Source: Fretibacter rubidus (GTDB lineage: Bacteria > Pseudomonadota > Alphaproteobacteria > Caulobacterales > Maricaulaceae). From it: 64,000 nucleotides of DNA. The DNA lies in assembly GCF_041429785.1 (NCBI RefSeq), contig NZ_CP163423.1, positions 3,038,001 through 3,102,000 of the forward strand. Reading direction: 5' to 3'. Positions 45,393 to 52,616 of the stretch are shown here, in pieces (position 1 is the stretch's first letter; each line of letters begins with the position of its first letter). The notes beneath the pieces are model-generated. The model did no database searches. It was not told where the DNA came from and was given only the letters and a program-made list of their open reading frames with translations. The position numbers were made by a program, and so were the translations under genes.

Positions 45393-45824
45393 ATGGCTAA
45401 AGCAAAAACAGAGACAGTCGACACAAAAACACTCAACATCGGCCAGACACTTCGCAAAGGCACATTGGCCTATTTGGGTCTATACGGCACAGCCTATGCC
45501 CGCGCAAAAACACGCTTTGACCAAGTCAAATCATCGACTGATGGTCTGTTTGACACATTGGTCGTACGCGGCGAAGTGATTGAAGCTAAAGCAGCGCAAA
45601 GCTTGAAAACAGCACAAAGCAAAGTCTCTGCGACTTACACAACAAGTGCTGCCAAAGTGCGCGACGTGATGCCAACCGCATCTAACGACCGCGTGTCAGA
45701 GCTGGAAGCCGAAGTTGAAGCCCTTCACACAAAGATTGCTAAAATGGCGAAAAAATCAGCCGCTAAGCCTGCTAAAAAAGCGGCTGCGTCAATGAAGACC
45801 GAAAAGTCAACGAAAGCCGCTTAG
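45393..45824 (+). CDS. Phasin-like PHB granule protein
   Basis: About 143 residues. It is a helical protein with the phasin pattern: a hydrophobic-amphipathic first half (ETVDTKTLNIGQTLRKGTLAYLGLYG), coiled-coil-like middle, and an Ala/Lys-rich basic tail (KKSAAKPAKKAAASMK) similar to PhaF-type tails. It coats polyhydroxybutyrate granules. The frame opens at TTG 45381, but ATG 45393 follows a perfect GGAGG site. A strong terminator follows, and phaC is next. Confidence 0.75.
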   Translation: MAKAKTETVDTKTLNIGQTLRKGTLAYLGLYGTAYARAKTRFDQVKSSTDGLFDTLVVRGEVIEAKAAQSLKTAQSKVSATYTTSAAKVRDVMPTASNDRVSELEAEVEALHTKIAKMAKKSAAKPAKKAAASMKTEKSTKAA

Positions 45825-45840
45825 GTCTCTCTCCTCCCCT

Positions 45841-45860
45841 GTTCTTATGATTTTAAGAAC
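45841..45860 (+). terminator. First hairpin after the phasin gene
   Basis: A 7-bp perfect stem GTTCTTA / TAAGAAC with loop TGATTT lies just after the phasin stop. It has no T run of its own and stands directly before the stronger hairpin at 45874. Confidence 0.4.
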
Positions 45861-45873
45861 CCCTAAGCGCATC

Positions 45874-45910
45874 GGCGCGGCTGTTGCCCCCCAACAGCCG
45901 CGCCATTTTT
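45874..45910 (+). terminator. Strong intrinsic terminator between phasin and phaC
   Basis: A perfect 13-bp stem GGCGCGGCTGTTG / CAACAGCCGCGCC with a C5 loop, followed by ATTTTTG. This is a strong terminator separating phasin from phaC. Confidence 0.88.
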
Positions 45911-45911
45911 G

Positions 45912-45949
45912 TTTCACGCGAATTTTTCCTTTTAGACTCGCGCGTGAAA
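45912..45949. promoter_or_regulatory. Spaced inverted repeat before phaC
   Basis: TTTCACGCG (45912-45920) and CGCGTGAAA (45941-45949) are perfect 9-bp arms 20 bp apart, 36 bp before the phaC start. The spacing is too wide for a compact hairpin and suggests a possible protein site or looped element. Confidence 0.35.
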
Positions 45950-45984
45950 ACGGTCTAAGCTAACGAAAATAACGGGGAAACACT

Positions 45985-47664
45985 ATGGCACTCACACCAG
46001 AATCAGTTGGGCAAAAAGCATCAGAGACACCGACAGCCGTCAATTCGCTTGTTGGTTTCCGGCGCGGCGAAGTTGTGAAATCTATAGGCCTTTTGGCGGG
46101 ATATGCCGCCAAGCAACCGAGACCCTTTGCCAAGCATTTACGCAATTACGGCAAAGAAATGCTGGAAATCGCCAAAGGCACATCAGAACTCGCTCCACAT
46201 GCCAAAGACCGCCGTTTTAAAGACCCGACATGGTCAGAAAACCCACTTTATAAACGTGGCCTGCAAAGCTGGCTGGCTATGCGCCGCGAACTTAACGGCT
46301 GGATAGCCGATAGCGGTATGCATCCTGCGGATCAATCACGCGCGCAATTTGTTTTGGATCTTGTCGTTGATAGCCTTGCGCCGACAAATACATTATTAGG
46401 CAACCCTGCTGCCATGAAAAAGCTCTATGAGACGGGGGGACGCAGCCTGCTGAAAGGGTTGCAAAATGCCTATGACGATTTACGGCATAATGGCGGTATG
46501 CCCAGCCAAGTTGATGGCCGCCCGTTCAAAGTCGGAGAAAATCTGGCAACGTCCAAAGGTGCGGTTGTTTATAAAGATGAAATGCTGGAGTTGTTACAAT
46601 ATGAGCCAACAACAGATGAGGTGTATAAGACACCTATCTTAATTATTCCGCCGCAGATTAATAAATTTTACGCCAATGACTTAGCGCCCAATAAATCGAT
46701 TGTGCGCTTCCTTGCTTCACGCGGATATCAAGTTTTTGCCGTATCATGGCGTAATCCAACGCGGCAACACAGCCATTGGGGGCTTGAGAATTATGTCCAA
46801 GCCTTAATCGAGGCCACAGATGTCATGCGCAAAATTTGTCGTGTGCAACGCATCAATATTTCAGGGGCCTGTTCGGGCGGCATTACCATGGCCCTCCTAT
46901 TATCAGAGCTTGCTGCGCGCGGGGACAACCGCGTCAATAGCTTTACTCAAATGGTCTGTGTGCTGGACGGCAAGAAGACCGATAGCGAAGTTGGTCTATT
47001 TGTGACGGATGGCGCCATTGAAGCCGCACGCAAGAACAGTCGTAAAAAAGGGATTTTGTCGGGCGAAGAGCTGTCACGGTCTTTTGCTTGGATGCGGCCG
47101 AATGACCTTATTTGGAATTATGTCGTCAATAATTACCTACTCGGCGAAGACCCGCCGCCCTTTGACGTGTTATTTTGGAATAACGACAGCACGAATTTGC
47201 CTGCGCAGCTACATTCTGATTATCTTGATATTTTCTCTGACAAGCGTTTCCGCGCGGACAGCGAAGTCGAGTTTATGGGCCATATCGTTGACCTTAAATC
47301 TGTCACACAAGACGGCTTCATGGTTGCAGGCGTTACGGATCACATTACTCCGTGGAAAGCGTGCTACCGCAATATTGGGCTGTTTGGCGGGCAAATTGAT
47401 TTTGTCCTATCCAATTCAGGCCATTTACAGGCCCTGCTGAACCCGCCGGGCAATCCAAAATCTCAATATTTCATATCTGACGATTACCCCGAAACAGCCG
47501 ATGAGTGGATGGGCAAAGCAAAGCCCGTACAGGACTCCTGGTGGCCACGGTGGGATAGCTTTTTATCCGAGCGCTCTGGTGAGCTTAAAAAATCACCGCG
47601 TAGCCTTGGCAGCAAAAACTACCCACCCTTGGTGAAAGCGCCTGGGGAATACGTCTTTACCTAG
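45985..47664 (+). CDS. phaC: Class I polyhydroxyalkanoate synthase PhaC
   Basis: A 559-residue enzyme polymerising (R)-3-hydroxybutyryl-CoA into PHB. The catalytic triad is Cys296 in the lipase-box-like SGACSGG, Asp452 in VAGVTDHITPW and His480 in NSGHLQALLNPPGN. The N-terminal domain (about 70-210) is of the PhaC type, with NPLYKRGLQSWLAM. The alpha/beta-hydrolase domain follows. Length is typical for class I. No phaA/phaB genes are adjacent. It is preceded by phasin and followed by phaZ and a second phasin. Confidence 0.95.
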   Translation: MALTPESVGQKASETPTAVNSLVGFRRGEVVKSIGLLAGYAAKQPRPFAKHLRNYGKEMLEIAKGTSELAPHAKDRRFKDPTWSENPLYKRGLQSWLAMRRELNGWIADSGMHPADQSRAQFVLDLVVDSLAPTNTLLGNPAAMKKLYETGGRSLLKGLQNAYDDLRHNGGMPSQVDGRPFKVGENLATSKGAVVYKDEMLELLQYEPTTDEVYKTPILIIPPQINKFYANDLAPNKSIVRFLASRGYQVFAVSWRNPTRQHSHWGLENYVQALIEATDVMRKICRVQRINISGACSGGITMALLLSELAARGDNRVNSFTQMVCVLDGKKTDSEVGLFVTDGAIEAARKNSRKKGILSGEELSRSFAWMRPNDLIWNYVVNNYLLGEDPPPFDVLFWNNDSTNLPAQLHSDYLDIFSDKRFRADSEVEFMGHIVDLKSVTQDGFMVAGVTDHITPWKACYRNIGLFGGQIDFVLSNSGHLQALLNPPGNPKSQYFISDDYPETADEWMGKAKPVQDSWWPRWDSFLSERSGELKKSPRSLGSKNYPPLVKAPGEYVFT

Positions 47665-47807
47665 GTCAGGCTTCGTCTTTACTGACTGTTAAGCGCTGTA
47701 GCGCAGACTTTACTTTGGCGGCGAATATCGCCACCACAAAACAACAGACCGGGGAACCGGCGATATGGTCGACACAATATGGCGACCTGAAGGAAAACGG
47801 ACCCATC

Positions 47808-48701
47808 ATGAGTGATTTTCACCCCAATCTGCCACGTATCTTTTTTTCAAAGATTGGTAATCAAAAACTTCGGACAGCGATTTGGAGCGGAGCCGATAAA
47901 GGGTTTGGTAAACGCACACCACTTTTATTTTTCAACGGCATTGGCGCAAACCTTGAAATAGCGCAAACCTTTGCCGACACCTTTACGGGTCGCGATATCA
48001 TCACCTTTGATATGCCTGGCGTGGGCGGCTCGCCTGATCCAACATTTTTATATCGTCCGTGGTGGGTTGCCAAAGCGGCCAAACAAATCCTGATTGACAA
48101 TGGCTATGACAAAGTTGATGTCTTGGGCGTGTCATGGGGCGGGGGCGCGGCACAGCAATTTGCCTGGCAAAATAAAGACATGACCCACCGCCTGATTTTA
48201 TGTGCGACAACAACGGGCGTCACTATGGTGCCAGGTAATCCCAAAGCGCTGTCAAAGATGATGTCGCCTAAACGCTATATTGACCGTGATTTTCTGGCCA
48301 AGAACTTTGAGACATTATACGGCGATGCCGCCAGCGAAGGTGTAGGCGAGTTTTCGATTAATATGATGCCGCCCTCTGTGAAAGGTTATCTATTTCAATT
48401 AGGCGCAATGGTCGGTTGGTCATCGCTGCCGTTTATTCGGCGCATTCGAGCCAAGACATTGGTGATAATGGGTGATAAGGACCACATCGTTCCCGTCGTC
48501 AACGGGCGGTTTCTGCATATGATGTTAAAGCGCTCTCGTTTGAAAATTATTCACGGCGCGGGGCATTTGTTCTTACTGACCCGCCGCCAAGAAACCATTG
48601 ATATGATCCGCGATTTCTTTGGAGAGCCCGAAGTCCATGTTGACGTTGAACCCGTCTTGCTACCCTCTGTGAAAGAGACTTATGTTGGATGGCATCATTA
48701 G
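47808..48701 (+). CDS. phaZ: Intracellular PHA depolymerase, PhaZ-like alpha/beta hydrolase
   Basis: About 298 residues. The serine nucleophile is Ser109 in GVSWGGG; the triad is completed by Asp in GDKDHIVPV and His in GAGHLFLLTR. Stretches such as LLFFNGIGANLE and DMPGVGGS match Pseudomonas-type intracellular PhaZ well. It mobilises stored polymer. The frame opens at TTG 47715, but ATG 47808 is preferred: it gives the family length and has AAGGA upstream. The stop is 8 bp before the second phasin start. Confidence 0.85.
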   Translation: MSDFHPNLPRIFFSKIGNQKLRTAIWSGADKGFGKRTPLLFFNGIGANLEIAQTFADTFTGRDIITFDMPGVGGSPDPTFLYRPWWVAKAAKQILIDNGYDKVDVLGVSWGGGAAQQFAWQNKDMTHRLILCATTTGVTMVPGNPKALSKMMSPKRYIDRDFLAKNFETLYGDAASEGVGEFSINMMPPSVKGYLFQLGAMVGWSSLPFIRRIRAKTLVIMGDKDHIVPVVNGRFLHMMLKRSRLKIIHGAGHLFLLTRRQETIDMIRDFFGEPEVHVDVEPVLLPSVKETYVGWHH

Positions 48702-48709
48702 GAGCAAAT

Positions 48710-49285
48710 ATGAGCGGAACTGATAAAAACACACCCGATAATAAAGCCTCCGATAAACGTGAGCAAAGCGAGAGCCGCTCAACTGGCGAAGCAGCGCGGC
48801 GCATATTGCTCGCTGGCATTGGGGCTTATGGCCGTGCTTTTATGGAAGCCCAAGAAGCGTTGAAAGACGTGCGCGGAAAATCCAGCGATGTCTTTGACGA
48901 ACTTGTCCAAAAAGGCGAGATGATGGAAATGGCCTTTGAGCACAAATCCAAGCAAGTCACGGAACAGGTTTCTAAGCAAGTCCGCGATAAAGCATCTATC
49001 CCCAATCTTCAGCTTGATGACCGGATTAAAAAAATGCGGTCACGCCTAATGGGTGGCACAAAAGGCGCTTTAAGTGGCGACGACGGCTTTGACACTGAAA
49101 GCCTTTCAACCCGTCTTGATACCGTTGAAGCTAAATTGGATAAGGTGCTTGCCTTGCTCGATCCGCCCAAAGCGAAAAAGGCCGCTCCGAAAAAGACAAC
49201 GGCCACTAAAACGGTACGGACGGTAAAGACAGAAAAAATGCCGTCAAAAACGCCGCCCAAAACGCCCAAGGGCAAAAAGTCCTAA
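48710..49285 (+). CDS. Phasin-family PHB granule-associated protein
   Basis: About 191 residues, PhaI/PhaF-like. A long amphipathic helical section (EAARRILLAGIGAYGRAFMEAQEALKDV) is followed by a coiled coil and a Lys/Ala/Pro-rich basic tail (KKAAPKKTTATKTVRTVK), which may bind DNA as in PhaF. The ATG at 48710 follows AGGAG; an earlier ATG at 48689 overlaps phaZ and is less likely. It ends 6 bp before the TetR gene, indicating an operon. Confidence 0.8.
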   Translation: MSGTDKNTPDNKASDKREQSESRSTGEAARRILLAGIGAYGRAFMEAQEALKDVRGKSSDVFDELVQKGEMMEMAFEHKSKQVTEQVSKQVRDKASIPNLQLDDRIKKMRSRLMGGTKGALSGDDGFDTESLSTRLDTVEAKLDKVLALLDPPKAKKAAPKKTTATKTVRTVKTEKMPSKTPPKTPKGKKS

Positions 49286-49291
49286 GCGGTC

Positions 49292-49930
49292 GTGGCAGAG
49301 CGTTCTAAGACCAAAGAAAAAATACTGCGCACGGCGCTAGGCCTGTTTAATAATGAAGGCGAAAGCCAGGTCAGCTCTGTGGATATTGCCTCTGTCATGG
49401 GCATTAGCCCCGGCAATCTTTATTATCATTACAAGGGCAAAGACGAAATTATAACCGCCCTATTTGAGGATTTCGATGATGAAATTCGTATGGTGCTCAA
49501 AGCTCCCGTCAACGCCCCGCTTAGCTTGCCTGATAATTGGGTCTATCTTTACATCATATTTGAAGAAATTTTTGATTTCCGGTTTTTTTATAAAAACCTC
49601 TCAGAGTTAATTGCAAGGAACCCTGAACTCCGCGCACGTTTTTCACGGCTTTTAGCCCTCAAAGAGCAAACCGCTTATGCGCTGCTGAATACGTTGCGGG
49701 AGGCGGGGCATTTAGAATTTGAAGAGGGCGAAGCATCCGCCTTGTCGCAACGGCTCGCACAGCATTTTACATTCTGGCTGCAATATCATGATCTGCGGTA
49801 TAATATGGCGTCGCCTAAATCCCTAATTGACCAAGGCGTGTTTTCAGCGCTGGTCATGATTATTCCTTACCTTACCCGAGATGATGGTTTTTCAAGCCGT
49901 TTAGAACAATTCTTACAAGGCCAAGGGTAA
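49292..49930 (+). CDS. TetR/AcrR-family transcriptional regulator
   Basis: A 212-residue repressor. The N-terminal TetR helix-turn-helix is visible (about 5-60): ILRTALGLFNNEGESQVSSVDIASVMGISPGNLYYHYKGKDEI. The C-terminal ligand domain is variable. The start is GTG at 49292, close to the second phasin stop. It is probably co-transcribed with phaC, phaZ and the phasin and may control them, with the palindrome at 45356 as a candidate site. It is not the classical PHB regulator PhaR. Confidence 0.85.
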   Translation: MAERSKTKEKILRTALGLFNNEGESQVSSVDIASVMGISPGNLYYHYKGKDEIITALFEDFDDEIRMVLKAPVNAPLSLPDNWVYLYIIFEEIFDFRFFYKNLSELIARNPELRARFSRLLALKEQTAYALLNTLREAGHLEFEEGEASALSQRLAQHFTFWLQYHDLRYNMASPKSLIDQGVFSALVMIIPYLTRDDGFSSRLEQFLQGQG

Positions 49931-49962
49931 TGACCTTTTAGATTTGTTCATCAAAATGCAGC

Positions 49963-49982
49963 GTCTTTAACAGTCTTTAAGA
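49963..49982. repeat. Short direct repeat upstream of an exported-protein gene
   Basis: GTCTTTAACA is followed directly by GTCTTTAAGA, a 10-bp tandem repeat with one mismatch, 20 bp before the gene at 50004. It may be a regulator site or chance. Confidence 0.3.
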
Positions 49983-50003
49983 TACGGTCTGTAATATCGC
50001 AAT

Positions 50004-50501
50004 ATGATCACACGTGCAGATATAGTTTCGACATTAGTATTATCGGCAGCTTTGCTGTTCACGGCACCGCTTGCCCATGCCGCGGATCCTTTTGTTGATG
50101 TTATTGCAGGTGAAGCCTCGCTTAAGATGGTGTTTGACCATGGCGACGTCTGTGAATTTATAATTGAGCCGACTAATGACAAAGACGCGGCGGCGGCGCT
50201 GAGTCAAAAAATTACTAAACTCTATGATCTGAAACCTACTGTGCGCGGAACAACACGCGCTTGGGATATTCAAAATTCTGATGCAAAATCTACACAGTCA
50301 AAAACTGTGAGCATATTGATAAAACAACAGCGCAACGGGCGCTACCACCTTGTTATGGACCGACGTCGCGGCGGTGATCGTCATAATAGTCAGACAACAA
50401 AAGCTAACACATTGGCGCTTAGCCAATCCCGCAGTAATGCAGCCCCTGCCCGCCCTGCGGCACCGCCAGCACGGATACCGCCGCCTGCAACCACTGATTA
50501 A
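50004..50501 (+). CDS. Exported protein, hypothetical
   Basis: A 165-residue protein with a signal peptide ending at AHAA (about residue 26). The mature part (FVDVIAGEASLKMVFDHGDVCEFIIEP...) is beta-rich in appearance, followed by a disordered Pro/Ala/Gln tail ending PPPATTD. No family is recognised. It lies upstream of the DUF11 group and may be functionally unrelated. Confidence 0.6.
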   Translation: MITRADIVSTLVLSAALLFTAPLAHAADPFVDVIAGEASLKMVFDHGDVCEFIIEPTNDKDAAAALSQKITKLYDLKPTVRGTTRAWDIQNSDAKSTQSKTVSILIKQQRNGRYHLVMDRRRGGDRHNSQTTKANTLALSQSRSNAAPARPAAPPARIPPPATTD

Positions 50502-50622
50502 TATCGTCGAGATACTGTCTGATAATTAATTAAAAGACTGCCTTTTTTCTACCGCGTTTATCCTTCCGTTAATCATAGGGCTTTATATTTGAGCCATATA
50601 TGACGCTAACCAAGAGGATATT

Positions 50623-51099
50623 ATGCGTAAATTTTCCCCCCTCGTCACTGTCTTGGCCGCTTTAAGCTTAGGCTCTTTCGCCAACGCCCTATCAGCGACT
50701 CAGACCATTGAAAAAGAAAAAACTGTCATCACAGATGATGGATCAACACAAATCATCCGCACAACGGCAGATACCGTCGTACCGGGCGAAACCATTGTTT
50801 ACACACTTAATTTTGTAAATGATGATGGTCAGGCGGCGGACAATCTTGTTTTGACCATGCCTGTTCCTGAACAAGTCACCTTCGTTGAAGGCTCTGCTGA
50901 CCGGCCTGGAACTGTTGTGGTTTATTCTGCTGATAGTGGGCAATCCTTTGCCACGCGCCAAGCCACAATGGTTATGACGCAAGCTGGTGAAGTACGGGCT
51001 GCGGGCGCTGATGACATCACCCACGTGCGTTGGACTATACCAGGTCCCGTCGCGGCAGGCGAAACTGGGCAGCTTTCTTTCGCTGCCAAATTGAAATAA
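50623..51099 (+). CDS. Short exported DUF11-like protein
   Basis: A 158-residue protein with a signal peptide (cleavage near NALSA, about residue 25). It carries one DUF11/COG1361-type beta domain: ADTVVPGETIVYTLNFVNDDGQAADNLVLTMPVPEQVTFVEGS. This is a single-domain member of the family seen in the next genes. It likely acts in the periplasm or at the surface. It has AAGAGGA upstream and a strong terminator just after. Confidence 0.75.
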   Translation: MRKFSPLVTVLAALSLGSFANALSATQTIEKEKTVITDDGSTQIIRTTADTVVPGETIVYTLNFVNDDGQAADNLVLTMPVPEQVTFVEGSADRPGTVVVYSADSGQSFATRQATMVMTQAGEVRAAGADDITHVRWTIPGPVAAGETGQLSFAAKLK

Positions 51100-51122
51100 T
51101 ACCGACTGAAAAATTGCTTATA

Positions 51123-51150
51123 AAAACCGACCTTAGGGTCGGTTTTTTTT
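51123..51150 (+). terminator. Strong intrinsic terminator after the short DUF11 gene
   Basis: Stem ACCGACC / GGTCGGT with a short loop is followed by eight T residues. The upstream A run makes it partly symmetric. It ends the transcript of the gene at 50623. Confidence 0.9.
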
Positions 51151-51387
51151 GATCCTTATCAAAGGGCCCGACTTTTGAGCCGCCAAGCATTAATTTATAA
51201 TTGTGTAAACAGAGCCTTAATACCATCAATTTTGAAATCCTGTAAAACATTGTTTTTATTGAGTTTTTTGATATTTTATTAAGCCCCATTAAGGGCATTT
51301 TTATTTTATTTTAACCATACTTCTTTGGCCTCATTTAACCACCTTTCCTTATATTCGATGATACCAACTCGAAAAGGAAAGTGGGTT

Positions 51388-52518
51388 ATGACTAAAACTA
51401 AAACTCTAATGAAAGGCTTGCTGGGCGCCACTGCGCTTACAGTCTTTACGGCGGGCAACGCATTTGCTGCGGGTACTGCTGCGGATACACTCGTATCCAA
51501 CACATTTACACTCTCATATGATGTCGGAGGCGTCACACAGCCGCCTGTGACACCGCCAGCGGACACAACATTCCGCGTTGACCGTCTGGTCGATGTTCTG
51601 GTGGAATCATTTGCACCTGTAACACCGTCTGCACCAGGTGCAACGGCACAGCCACTGCGTTACCGCGTGACAAACCAAGGTAACGACACGCATGGTTATT
51701 TGTTGACGGCTGTTCAAGAAGGCGGCGACGACTTCAACACAGCAGGCGCTGTTATCACATATTACGTTGATGACGGTGACGGCATCTATGAACCAGGTGG
51801 AGATGACGGCGCGCCGATCACTTACACAGCTGGAACGTCAACACCTGATATTCCTGCCGATGGTTTCTTACACGTTATCATTTCCAGCGATGTGCCAGCA
51901 GGCGCAGTGGACGGTGAAACAGCCGACATCACACTTGTTGCTGATACGCTAGAAGGTGGCGGCTCGACGACAGCTGTGGGTCCAGATGCTGATGGTATCA
52001 ACGACATTAACGCGACTGAAAACGTTTTGGCTGATGATTCAGGCACAGCAAATGAAAACGCGAATGAAGGTGACCACTCTGCGACGAATACACTAACAGT
52101 TGGCGCGGCGGATATTTCTGCGGTCAAAGCTGTCTCTGTGTTCTCACAAGACGGATCTGGATGTACAACAATTCCAGGCACACCAGCCACACCCGCGAAT
52201 GAGCAATATGCCATTCCAGGTGCGTGTATTGAATACACAATTACCGTGGAAAACGAAGGTAGCGCGCTCGCTACTGATATTGACATCGGCGATAACCTAC
52301 AGCCAGGCCTAGAGTTTATTAGCGCCAGCTTCTCTGGTTTCTCTGGATCACCATCGTTCTCACCGGCTCTACCAAGCGCGGGCACAATCTGTGACGGTCC
52401 TGTCGGAACAGCGTGTCGCGTGTCAATGATTGACGGCGAACTCGCTGGCGGCACAGTTGGTTCTCCAACGACGGGTGTTCTTACAATCCGTGCGCTTGTA
52501 GATAACGGCGTACCATAG
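51388..52518 (+). CDS. Secreted DUF11 repeat protein
   Basis: About 376 residues. A signal peptide ends at AFA (residue 27). The mature part begins GTAADTLVSNTFTLSYDVGG, a motif seen in bacterial conserved-repeat proteins. The C-terminal third is a DUF11 domain (PGACIEYTITVENEGSALATDIDIGDNLQPGLEFIS). It has two cysteine pairs typical of such domains. It lacks a C-terminal anchor. The frame opens at TTG 51325, but ATG 51388 follows GGAAAG and starts the signal peptide. It is followed, after hairpins, by the giant barrel protein. Confidence 0.75.
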   Translation: MTKTKTLMKGLLGATALTVFTAGNAFAAGTAADTLVSNTFTLSYDVGGVTQPPVTPPADTTFRVDRLVDVLVESFAPVTPSAPGATAQPLRYRVTNQGNDTHGYLLTAVQEGGDDFNTAGAVITYYVDDGDGIYEPGGDDGAPITYTAGTSTPDIPADGFLHVIISSDVPAGAVDGETADITLVADTLEGGGSTTAVGPDADGINDINATENVLADDSGTANENANEGDHSATNTLTVGAADISAVKAVSVFSQDGSGCTTIPGTPATPANEQYAIPGACIEYTITVENEGSALATDIDIGDNLQPGLEFISASFSGFSGSPSFSPALPSAGTICDGPVGTACRVSMIDGELAGGTVGSPTTGVLTIRALVDNGVP

Positions 52519-52565
52519 GCCTTTATGGCCCTATGATTTCGGGTCGCCCACTTTGTGGGCGACCC
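52514..52565 (+). other. Hairpin pair between the two DUF11 genes
   Basis: The first hairpin has arms CATAGG and CCTATG (about 52514-52535). The second is a perfect 11-bp stem GGGTCGCCCAC / GTGGGCGACCC around TTT (52541-52565). Neither is followed by a T run, so they may be RNA-stability or attenuator elements and not a standard terminator. Confidence 0.55.
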
Positions 52566-52616
52566 ACAACAAACCAATAAAACAACAATTAATATGGTGG
52601 TGCCCGCTAGGGCTAT

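Noticed and set aside
51279-51292. CtrA-like pair of TTAA half-sites upstream of the DUF11 gene at 51388
   Set aside because: The half-sites are 6 bases apart, not the 7 expected for CtrA, so I do not claim a site.
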